Shown here: piece by piece, positions 40,997 through 49,405 of the stretch | Numbering within the stretch: the first letter of the stretch is position 1 | Layout of the letters: each line of letters opens with the position of its first letter | NCBI RefSeq assembly: GCF_001267885.1 | Contig: NZ_CP012382.1 | Location: 7,055,001 to 7,119,000 of the forward strand | Direction of reading: 5' to 3' | DNA from: Streptomyces ambofaciens ATCC 23877 | GTDB lineage: Bacteria > Actinomycetota > Actinomycetes > Streptomycetales > Streptomycetaceae | DNA: 64,000 bases | Position numbers and translations under genes: made by a program | The notes under the pieces: model-generated | The model's database searches: none | What the model was told of the DNA's origin: nothing | Seen by the model: only the letters and a program-made list of their open reading frames with translations

Positions 40997-43900
40997 ATGC
41001 CCGAAGGGCAGACGGTTTCTGCGGCGTCGCGGAAGGTTGCAGAGCTGGTCCGCGCCTTCTCGTCCGGAATTTCTGAGCGGGAACTGGTCGTCGAGGCCAA
41101 GAGGCAGTTCGGCACACTGCCGGAGCAGCGGTTAGTGAAGCTGGTCGCCGAGGCTGTCCGCGGAGGTCTGTTGATCGCTTCGGGGGACCTTCTCCTGCCT
41201 GTTGCTCAGCAGGAACTGGTGCGCCCGGCACAGGTGGAGTCTGAACGGCGCCAGCCAGGTGCTGAGTCCGCTGTTGCTGCACGGTTGGACGAGACGTCCG
41301 TGCTGCGGACCGTCGCGCTCGACGTCGAAAGCGTCGTACGGACGACGGCGACCGCTCCCTACTTGGAGCGGCACGTCTACGAGGTGGCAGCGGTCAGGTT
41401 CGGCGCCGATCGTGAATGGGTCGCTGCGGCGCCCCGCTGGCGGCGGTACCTCAGGTTCCCTGGTGACACTGAGGAGTTGCGTAACGGCAGCGTGCGGGAC
41501 GCTGTGCTTGGCCAGGGGTTATCCCAGCAACAGGCGTGGACGGAGCTGAGTGACTTCCTGTCGGACGTCGATGTCGTGGTCGCCTTTAACGGCACGACAC
41601 TGGACTTTCCCGTCGTAAGTGAAGCGGCGAAAGAGGCCGGTATCAGCGATCCGCTCTCCGCCGTGCGCCCCGTCGACGCCCTGTACCTCGCGCACGCCGT
41701 TTGGCCGACAGCCCCATCCCACCGACTTCAGGACCTCGCGCTTCAGCTCGACGTCTCCCGTTCGGATCTGCGCGCCCATACTGCGGACGGCGACGCGGTC
41801 TTGCTGGTGCGCCTCCTAGAGCGGGCCGCCGCCGAGTTCGCATGCAGGACGGCCGAATTGCGCGATCTCATCGCCGACGTCTGCCCCGACTCCGACGCGT
41901 GGCGGCTGCTGCGGGAACTGGCCGAGGGTGAGGCCGCCAACGATCGAGAGCCGCGGGTGTGGGAGCAGGCGCACGTGGCCCGCCTGTTGGGTGCCGAGTT
42001 TGGGCAGCACACGCCGCGTCGAACCCCTGGCGGAAGGGCACCGGGCAAGGGCGCCGTGGACGTGCCGGACGTCTTACGGGGCGGCGCCGGCGGAAGGGTC
42101 GAGCCGACCGCTCTCGCCCAGGTCGTGCACGGCTCCCGCGTTGAACCTCGGCCTGCCCAGCAGACGATGACGACGACACTGCACGACTGGACCGACCGTG
42201 GCGTCAGCGGTCTGCTGGAAGCACCCACCGGCACCGGAAAGAGCTATGCAGTGCTCGCCGCCGCGCTGGACTGGCTCGCCGGTGGCGACAGCCGTACCGC
42301 TGTCATCGCCACATACACCAAACAGTTGCAGAGCCAGATGGCGAAGGACATCCAGGACCTGGAGCGGGCCCTGCCGGGCATCCTCGGGGTCGCCGACCTG
42401 GTCAAGGGCAAGTCCAACCGGCTCTCCCTCGCAGCCCTGACGAAGACCCTCGCCGAGGCCCCGCGTCGGCGCCGCTCCGCGGGCACGGCCCGCGCCCGCT
42501 TCTCCCAACGGAGCCGGTTTCGCGAACTCGCCGTCTTCCTCGCACTGCGCCTGCTCGCGGCCAAGGAGCCCCCGCAGTCCTGGACGGCCAGATCGGTCGA
42601 CCCGGTGGACCTGCCCGCCTTCTTCACCGACTACATCGGGCGCGGCCTGCCGCTCTGGCTGGAGTCGCTGTCCCAGCGTGACGGCGACTACGGCCCCGCC
42701 GCAGGCAACCCGCTCACCGTGCACACCGACACCGTCCGGGAGTCGATCGACAGCCATCGCCTCATCCTCGCCAACCATGCGCTCGTCCTCTCCCACCTGG
42801 ACGACCTGCGTGCCGTCGGACCCGAGGTGCTTCTCGTGATCGACGAGGCGCATGAGCTGGAGAACGCCGCCACGTCGGCGCTGACCGTGACCGTCGACCA
42901 CCAGGATCTGGAAGCCTTGCTGCCGGAGTACCAGGCATGGATCGCGGACGCGCACCCGGGCACCGCCAAGGAGCAGGCCGCCGCAGCGATTGCCGACCTC
43001 GAACGGCTGCTCGATGACGAACGCCTTCCCCGGCTGGCGGCGCAGGCCTTCGACGCCCAGGCCAAGGGCGTGGGCGTACGCATCGGCAGCCGGGCGACCA
43101 CGCTCGCCAGCCCCTACGCCGGCACCTCCGGCACCCGGCATACCCGGCGTCTGTCGCTGGTGCTGGAGAGCATTGCCAAGGCGCTCTTGTCCTGTCGCAT
43201 CACGCTGGAGCGGTACGTGGTCCAGCACGCTGCCGGAATCGATCCCCTGGTACGCGAGCGCCTGACCGCCCTCGCGGAGCACACCGACTCCCTCACCACG
43301 GCCCTCGACCGGATCACGGCCGACATCCGCGCCTTTCTCGACCCTGCCCTCACCCTGGACCAGGCTCCCCCTTCCCGCGTCATACATCTGGAGGAGCTGG
43401 ACGAACCCAAGGCGGAGCTGCGGTCCTATTGCTTCCGTGTCGCCACCAGTCCCGTCGATCTGCCCGCAGCCCCGGAGTGGCGGCGCTACCTGGAGTCCTT
43501 CGACCGTGTCCACTACGTCTCCGCGACCCTGCGTGTCGCCGGGGAATGGGATTTCATGCGGACCCGACTCGGGTTGCCCGACGATCTGCCGACGCTGGCC
43601 CTGCCTTCCCCGTTCGCCCTGCGTAGCCAGGCCGAGGTCGTGTGCTTCTCCGACTTCCCCTCCTGGGCAGAGCAGGAGGAGGGCGCCCTGCGGACCGTCG
43701 CCCACCAGGTCGCCGGATTCGCCACCGAAATGACACGTGTACGCGCCGACGGCAACGGCTTCGACGGCGGCGGCGCGATTCTCACGACCGCCCGCTCGAC
43801 CGCCGCGGGCATCGGCTTCCACCTCGTGCGGGAGCTGCGCTCCCGCACCCTCGACCCCCCGGTCGTCGAGGCGCTCACCCTCGGCAACGGCAGGGCCTAT

Positions 43901-46900
43901 CAGGCCTTCACCGACCGGCGAGACGGCGGAGGGTTCCTCGTCGGCACCAAGGGACTCTGGCAGGGGGTCGACGTCTCCGACGCCGAGCGGCTGCGTCTGG
44001 TGTGGATCAACAAACTGCCCTTCGCACCGTTCGCCGCTCCGATCGTGGAGGCCCGGCGCGCGGCAGTCGCCGAACGCGCCGAGCAGGCCGGCCACCCCGA
44101 TCCGGAAGGTGCCGCCACCGAGCACTACTACCTGCCGCTCGCCGCGCTCCAGCTGCGTCAGGCGGTGGGCCGGCTCATCCGCTCCGACCGCCACCGCGGC
44201 GTCGTCGTCATCAGCGACCGCAAACTCGCGGGAGCAAGCAGCCTGCGCCGCTCCTACCGGCGTGCCTTCCTCGGCAGCCTCGATGACGGGCTGCAGCGCC
44301 CCGACCCGGAAACCGGCGACATCGGCGGCGGCAACGTCGCCACCATGGCTGAAGGATGGCGTCGCATCTGGGAGTTCATGGCGGCCCACAACCTCCTGGA
44401 CCCCGCCCGGGCCGCGGAGCTGTGTACCGACGAAGCCCTCGAACGACAGACCCTCCTACCGCACACCAGGCGCATCCGCGAACTGGCGCTGACCACCGAG
44501 GAGACTCGGAAGCTGCGGGAACAGGGCCTGCTTGTGGAGGAGATCAAGGACCGCTGCGCCCGCATCGGAGGATTGCTGCGGCTCGTCGACGAACCCGTGG
44601 CCCTCAAGCCGGCCCAGCAGGCCGTCATCGCCGCCGTGGCCGAGGGACGCAACGTACTCGGACTGCTTCCCACAGGCTTCGGCAAGAGCTTCACCTTCCA
44701 GCTGCCCGCGCTGGTCCTGCCCGGCGTCACCGTGGTCGTCAGCCCGCTCGTCGCTCTCATGCACGACCAGGCCCTCGAACTGAACCGATCCATCGGGGGC
44801 GCGGTCCGCGCGCTCATCTCCCCGCTGCGCGAGTCCAGCAGCAGGGCCGGCAAGACAGAAGTGACGGACCAGCTCCTCGGTCGAGCCGACCACGGTATCC
44901 GCCTGGTCTACGTCAGCCCGGAGCGCCTGTGCCAGCGGCGCTTCCGGGAGACCGTCCGCGCGGCCGCGGCGGCGGGCCGGGTGACCCGGATCGCCGTGGA
45001 CGAGGCACATACCCTTCCGCAATGGGAAGACTTCCGGCCCAGCATGCGCCGGGTCAGCAGGTTCCTGGACGAGCTGCGCCGGGACCACGAGGTGGCGGTC
45101 ACCGCGGTGACCGCCACCGCCAACAGGGCCATCCACGAGGCGCTGCGCGAAGGACTGTTCGGTCTGCCCGCCGAGGTCCCGGAGCCCGCTTCGGCCGAGG
45201 CGACCGCCGAAGCAGAGCATCCCGGAGTCGTCGGCGGGCTCCTGACGGTGCGCGAGAACCCGATCAGGCCCGAACTCGCCGTCTTCCGGCGCTCCCTCGA
45301 CCGGCTCGGACAGGGAGGTGTGGCCGGGCTGGTGGAGCGCGTCGTCGACGCGCTCGACGGTCACGCCATCCTCTACTGCCTCACCGTCAAGGAGGTCAAC
45401 ACCCTCTACACCCACCTGCGCGAGTACGTGGGTGACGCCGGCATCCGCGTGCTGCGGTTCCACGGCCGTCTGACTGAGGCGGAGAAGGCGGCCGTCATGA
45501 CGGAGTTCCGGGAGGCGCCCCGGGAAGGCGACGACGGCTTCGTCCCGGTCGTGGTGGTGGCCACCTCCGCGTTCGGGCTCGGTGTCAACCGGCCCGACGT
45601 ACGCACCGTGATGTGTGTGTCGCCGCCTACCGACCTGGCCGCGCTCTACCAGCAGTTGGGTCGGGCAGGGCGGGACGGCGCGGGCCGGGGGACGGCCGGT
45701 GACGGCCCCGTCAACAGCGGTCTCGCCCTCGCGACGAGCCGGGGTCTGCGCATGGTCCGATTCATGACGGGCCAGGAACTGCCCCCGTCGCTGCTCCGGC
45801 GCATGGGCAGCCTTGTCCTCGCCCAGCGGGACGGCACGCTCGATCCGGTACGGCTGGCCGACCTGCTCATGGCCGAAGACGCCGCGAGCGGTGCGCTGAG
45901 CGAGGCCGAGCTGGACGACCGGCACACCCAGGAGCGCTACCAGGGCGGCATCATGCGGGCGTTCAGCGCGCTCGCCGACCTAGGGGCCGTCGAGGACCTC
46001 GGCGACCACCCGCCGTTCTGCGCGGTCAAACCCGGCGATCTCCGACCGGCCGGACACGGTGCAGGAAAGACGCCTACCACTGCAGCGGAGCGCGACGAGG
46101 AAGCGGCCAGGTCCGTGCGGCTGGAGCAGACCGTCATCGACACCGCCCTGTCCTGGGACACCCCACGACAGGTCGACGTCCGAGCTCTCGACCGGGAACT
46201 CGCCGCCCGGTGCCCCGACTACCGCTCGGTCGCCGATGGACCGTCGGCGACCTGGGAACTGCTCGCCGACCTCCACGACCGTGGGCTCCTGGACGTCTCA
46301 GCGGCACCCAGCCGCCGCCTGGTCACCGGTCTGATCACCCGCACCGGCACCCTGCCCGACGGGTTCCTCCCGCTGCTCGGCCGACGCGGGCGCCGAGCCG
46401 CCGAGGAACTGGCCAGGCTCCGGAACTTCTTCGACGCGAGCATGGTCTGCGCCCAACGGGTCTTCGCCGATTACTTCGGCGTCAGCGACCTGCCCCAGGG
46501 GTGCTGCACCACGGCCCGCTGCCGCTGCTCGGCCTGCTGGGACACCGGCCGCTGGCCCGTGGAGGAGCGGCGCCCTGCCGTCGCCCAGGCCTTCGACAGC
46601 CCGCGCCCCCGCGAGGGAGGCGGTGCCGACACCTCATTGCGCGACCAGCGCGTCGACCTCCAGGTCCACCGGCTGCTGCAGCTCCAGCCGCAGGGCGCAC
46701 ACCCGCGCCGGCTCTGGCACGCACTGCGCGGCGACGAATCCTCCTACAACCCGAGGAATCGAAAGATGATCCCCCTGCCGAAGGCGATCCGGGAAAGCCG
46801 CCACTTCGGCGGTCGCGCCGATCTGCCCTATGCGGCAGTAGGCGCGAGCCTCACACGGCTGGCCGCGGCCGGAGCCGCGGTCGAGGGCTCGGACAGCCTC

Positions 46901-46975
46901 TGGCGAGCCGTCCGCCCGGTCCGACACACGAGATCCAGCCGGGCGGGAAGCGGATTCGAACGGAAGGACGGCTGA
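40997..46975 (+). CDS. DEDDh exonuclease-DinG-like helicase-RecQ-like helicase fusion
   Basis: A 1,992-residue three-enzyme chain. (a) DEDDh 3'-5' exonuclease, about 105-275: ALDVES (Asp109, Glu111), FNGTTLDFP (Asp) and HTADGDA (His261, Asp266). (b) DinG/XPD-like SF2 helicase, about 385-1110: EAPTGTGKS near 409-416, DEAH at 616-619 and QAVGRLIR from 1055. The KGKSNRLS segment stands where DinG has its first Fe-S cysteine, and no cysteine occurs between Walker A and DEAH. (c) RecQ-like helicase, about 1195-1620: LLPTGFGKS (Lys about 1230), DEAH at 1335 followed by TLPQWEDFRPSMRRV, and QQLGRAGRDG near 1553. A Cys cluster CCTTARCRCSAC (1836-1847) fits the RecQ zinc site. ATG 40997 follows AGGGGGG; GTG 40991 is possible. 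First gene of a three-gene operon. All motifs needed for nuclease and both ATPases look intact. Confidence 0.88.
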   Translation: MPEGQTVSAASRKVAELVRAFSSGISERELVVEAKRQFGTLPEQRLVKLVAEAVRGGLLIASGDLLLPVAQQELVRPAQVESERRQPGAESAVAARLDETSVLRTVALDVESVVRTTATAPYLERHVYEVAAVRFGADREWVAAAPRWRRYLRFPGDTEELRNGSVRDAVLGQGLSQQQAWTELSDFLSDVDVVVAFNGTTLDFPVVSEAAKEAGISDPLSAVRPVDALYLAHAVWPTAPSHRLQDLALQLDVSRSDLRAHTADGDAVLLVRLLERAAAEFACRTAELRDLIADVCPDSDAWRLLRELAEGEAANDREPRVWEQAHVARLLGAEFGQHTPRRTPGGRAPGKGAVDVPDVLRGGAGGRVEPTALAQVVHGSRVEPRPAQQTMTTTLHDWTDRGVSGLLEAPTGTGKSYAVLAAALDWLAGGDSRTAVIATYTKQLQSQMAKDIQDLERALPGILGVADLVKGKSNRLSLAALTKTLAEAPRRRRSAGTARARFSQRSRFRELAVFLALRLLAAKEPPQSWTARSVDPVDLPAFFTDYIGRGLPLWLESLSQRDGDYGPAAGNPLTVHTDTVRESIDSHRLILANHALVLSHLDDLRAVGPEVLLVIDEAHELENAATSALTVTVDHQDLEALLPEYQAWIADAHPGTAKEQAAAAIADLERLLDDERLPRLAAQAFDAQAKGVGVRIGSRATTLASPYAGTSGTRHTRRLSLVLESIAKALLSCRITLERYVVQHAAGIDPLVRERLTALAEHTDSLTTALDRITADIRAFLDPALTLDQAPPSRVIHLEELDEPKAELRSYCFRVATSPVDLPAAPEWRRYLESFDRVHYVSATLRVAGEWDFMRTRLGLPDDLPTLALPSPFALRSQAEVVCFSDFPSWAEQEEGALRTVAHQVAGFATEMTRVRADGNGFDGGGAILTTARSTAAGIGFHLVRELRSRTLDPPVVEALTLGNGRAYQAFTDRRDGGGFLVGTKGLWQGVDVSDAERLRLVWINKLPFAPFAAPIVEARRAAVAERAEQAGHPDPEGAATEHYYLPLAALQLRQAVGRLIRSDRHRGVVVISDRKLAGASSLRRSYRRAFLGSLDDGLQRPDPETGDIGGGNVATMAEGWRRIWEFMAAHNLLDPARAAELCTDEALERQTLLPHTRRIRELALTTEETRKLREQGLLVEEIKDRCARIGGLLRLVDEPVALKPAQQAVIAAVAEGRNVLGLLPTGFGKSFTFQLPALVLPGVTVVVSPLVALMHDQALELNRSIGGAVRALISPLRESSSRAGKTEVTDQLLGRADHGIRLVYVSPERLCQRRFRETVRAAAAAGRVTRIAVDEAHTLPQWEDFRPSMRRVSRFLDELRRDHEVAVTAVTATANRAIHEALREGLFGLPAEVPEPASAEATAEAEHPGVVGGLLTVRENPIRPELAVFRRSLDRLGQGGVAGLVERVVDALDGHAILYCLTVKEVNTLYTHLREYVGDAGIRVLRFHGRLTEAEKAAVMTEFREAPREGDDGFVPVVVVATSAFGLGVNRPDVRTVMCVSPPTDLAALYQQLGRAGRDGAGRGTAGDGPVNSGLALATSRGLRMVRFMTGQELPPSLLRRMGSLVLAQRDGTLDPVRLADLLMAEDAASGALSEAELDDRHTQERYQGGIMRAFSALADLGAVEDLGDHPPFCAVKPGDLRPAGHGAGKTPTTAAERDEEAARSVRLEQTVIDTALSWDTPRQVDVRALDRELAARCPDYRSVADGPSATWELLADLHDRGLLDVSAAPSRRLVTGLITRTGTLPDGFLPLLGRRGRRAAEELARLRNFFDASMVCAQRVFADYFGVSDLPQGCCTTARCRCSACWDTGRWPVEERRPAVAQAFDSPRPREGGGADTSLRDQRVDLQVHRLLQLQPQGAHPRRLWHALRGDESSYNPRNRKMIPLPKAIRESRHFGGRADLPYAAVGASLTRLAAAGAAVEGSDSLWRAVRPVRHTRSSRAGSGFERKDG

Positions 46976-46977
46976 GC

Positions 46978-49317
46978 GTGACTACGATGATCACCACTGG
47001 ACCGGACATCTGGCGACCGTTCGACGGCGAGCCTGTGTTCACTCCGGCGATGACCGGCGGACACCGCAGCACACCCGCCGAGGAACTGGAACGGTTGCGT
47101 CGCTACCTGGAGGCGGTCGTGGCAGACCGCGTGTGTCCGGTGCACACCGCGGTCGCCTTCAACGCGGCCTATTTCGGCTACGAATTCGGTGACGAAGGCC
47201 ACGGCAACGGTCCGTTCGACCTGGACGCGTTCCCTTCCCTGACGCTGGGCGACGAAGTACCGGCCCTGCCCGTCGGGGCACTCGTGCGCATCGAAACCGG
47301 ATCCGACCCGCTGTACGCGGAGATCGTCTACAAGGAGGGCCGCCACCCCGGCGTCGACGAGGGTGCCGACGTACCCGCGTGGGTGTCCGGGGCACCGGCC
47401 GGTGTCCGAGGACCGAGCGAGCTGTCGGAGGCACCGCACCCAGTGCGCCGGGAGCTACTGGTCCCTGATCTCACGGCGTTCGGCCCCGCGCTGCAGCTCA
47501 GCGAGGCGAAGTTGCAGCGGTTCCGGGCCCGCCAGAAGTGGCTCAACAAGGACGGCCACGTCGTCGTCGACGCCCGCTACGGCTCGGCGCCGCAGGCCGG
47601 GCTCGATGACTACACCGCCTTCGTGCAGCACCTGCTGACCCACCAGCGCGAAGCACTGTTGAGCCCCCTCGTTCCCGCGTCCGTCGCTCACCTGGCCGGG
47701 GGTGGCACGGAGGAGCGGCTGAAAAGCGCCCTCAGCGGGCTGCTGGACACCGTCGATCACGCCTTGCGCACCAGCGACAGTCTGCGCAGCTGGGGCCACT
47801 ACGCACTGACCCGTACCCGCATCGGGGCCGCCCTGGGCCACGACGGGCCGCTGGGCGGCGACGACCTGAGAGCCCTCGCCGGCTCCCTGGAACGCAGTGC
47901 GGCCCCTGCCACCCACCGACGGCACGGCCTGAACGGTTCCCGCACCGTGTACACGGCGATCGGGGCGTGGCTGCGCGGCGTCGACGGTGCCGAACCACTG
48001 CTGAGCGGAGTGGAATACGCGGTCTCGGTGTGCCGCGCCAACCTGGCGGTCGCGGACTTCGTCCGGGGAGACACGGACAACGGCATACGCGCCGGGAGCG
48101 ACGTACGGATCACCCTCGACGACGACTTCCAGAACGGTGGCATCTGGCGGTCCCACCACCCGGGCTCGGAGGAGGCGGACGACAGTGATCCGCTGCGCCC
48201 AGCGGGACGCGGCTGGCGTGACACGGTGCATCCACCCGCGCCGCCCCGGCCTGTCGCGGTGCCGCACGCACAGAGCGTCCCCCGAGAGGAACAGCCGGAA
48301 GACGAACGGTACGTCGATGCCGAACCCGCGGACACCCCGCTCGTGGACGGTGACTGGATCGGTCCGCCGAACTACCTGAGGATCAACGACAGCGAGGTCT
48401 GCTGGCAGACCCCGCTGCGTCTCGCTCACCTCATGGAGGACCGACTGCCGTTGAGCCCTAGGGCCCGGGACGGGTTGGCATATCTCGGCACGGATACCGC
48501 CGCCGTGCGCGTACGCCTGGAACTTAGCCATCCCGGCGGCGAGCTCGACGCGTCCGAGGAGGTCCAGGAGGTGCTTCTGGATCTCACCGATGAGACCGGC
48601 ATGCTCCGGAACGTCCAGTGGCCCATCGATTTCTTCCCCGGGCTGTGCCTGTACATCCAGTGGCCGTGCGGCGGTACCGTCTTCCGGGTCCACACCGTCG
48701 GACTGGAACACCCCGTCGACATCGACGGGCAACTCGTCGCGCACCGCTACGACCCGGGAGTGCTCACCCGGGAAGGAGCGCCGGGTAGTGACAGGGACGG
48801 TGACTCGTCCGCCGGCCTCGACACCCGGCGTCTCGTCCTGCGTACCGTACGACGCTTCGGCCGCCTCACGCCCGACGGACATGCCCTCCTCGACCGGGCC
48901 GCCCTCCCTCGAGGCGTCTACGACACAACTCCCGCCCCCCAGCAAGTCACCGCGCTGGAGCAGGCCGTTGACGAGCTCCTCGCCGAACACCACCTGTACC
49001 CGGCCATCGGCAGCCGCGGTGCGGACGGCGAGCCCCACCACCCTGCCCGCGACGGTGAGCCGCCCATCGCCCTGATCGGTTACGCGCCGAACCTCGTGGT
49101 GGTGCCACGACCGGGCTCGGGTGCCGGCTCGCCGCCGCAGGTCCACGGCGTGGAGCACTTCGTCCACGGTTTTCTGCGGAGGCTGCCCGCGGGCTCGAAT
49201 CCGACCGATGCACAGCGCGCTGCCTACCGCGAGCACTGCCGCCACGTCGGAAAGGCGGACGGCTGGGAACTGCCACCCGGCTACACCTTCGTCACGGAGC
49301 ACTCTCGCCGGCGCTGA
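46978..49317 (+). CDS. Helicase-operon protein 2, unknown family
   Basis: A 779-residue protein that I do not recognise. It has no signal peptide or membrane segment. It begins VTTMITTGPDIWRPFDGEPVF. A middle part (about 160-330) is helical with basic and acidic runs (QLSEAKLQRFRARQKWLNKDGHVVVDARYG). A Pro/Glu/Asp-rich linker covers about 395-450. A C-terminal part with beta-rich sequence around LYIQWPCGGTVFRVHTVG (about 560) ends in HHPARDGEPPIALIGYAPNLVVVPRPG. No P-loop or nuclease motif is visible. The GTG start lies 2 nt after the fusion-helicase stop with GGAAGGA upstream, so translation is coupled and the proteins probably act together, perhaps as an adaptor or substrate-recognition subunit (inference). 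Confidence 0.8.
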   Translation: MTTMITTGPDIWRPFDGEPVFTPAMTGGHRSTPAEELERLRRYLEAVVADRVCPVHTAVAFNAAYFGYEFGDEGHGNGPFDLDAFPSLTLGDEVPALPVGALVRIETGSDPLYAEIVYKEGRHPGVDEGADVPAWVSGAPAGVRGPSELSEAPHPVRRELLVPDLTAFGPALQLSEAKLQRFRARQKWLNKDGHVVVDARYGSAPQAGLDDYTAFVQHLLTHQREALLSPLVPASVAHLAGGGTEERLKSALSGLLDTVDHALRTSDSLRSWGHYALTRTRIGAALGHDGPLGGDDLRALAGSLERSAAPATHRRHGLNGSRTVYTAIGAWLRGVDGAEPLLSGVEYAVSVCRANLAVADFVRGDTDNGIRAGSDVRITLDDDFQNGGIWRSHHPGSEEADDSDPLRPAGRGWRDTVHPPAPPRPVAVPHAQSVPREEQPEDERYVDAEPADTPLVDGDWIGPPNYLRINDSEVCWQTPLRLAHLMEDRLPLSPRARDGLAYLGTDTAAVRVRLELSHPGGELDASEEVQEVLLDLTDETGMLRNVQWPIDFFPGLCLYIQWPCGGTVFRVHTVGLEHPVDIDGQLVAHRYDPGVLTREGAPGSDRDGDSSAGLDTRRLVLRTVRRFGRLTPDGHALLDRAALPRGVYDTTPAPQQVTALEQAVDELLAEHHLYPAIGSRGADGEPHHPARDGEPPIALIGYAPNLVVVPRPGSGAGSPPQVHGVEHFVHGFLRRLPAGSNPTDAQRAAYREHCRHVGKADGWELPPGYTFVTEHSRRR

Positions 49318-49405
49318 CCCGCCCCGGCCGGACCGGCCCGACATGCGCGCGCCGCACGCCACACCCCCCGCACCCACATCACAGGAAACAAGAGATCGGG
49401 ACTGA

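Noticed and set aside
42074..44389. A 771-codon minus-strand frame opposite the helicase
   Set aside because: The plus strand carries all helicase motifs; the minus frame is Gly/Arg/Val-rich shadow coding. The same applies to the long minus-strand frames at 44456-45925, 47455-49743 and 53609-55471.
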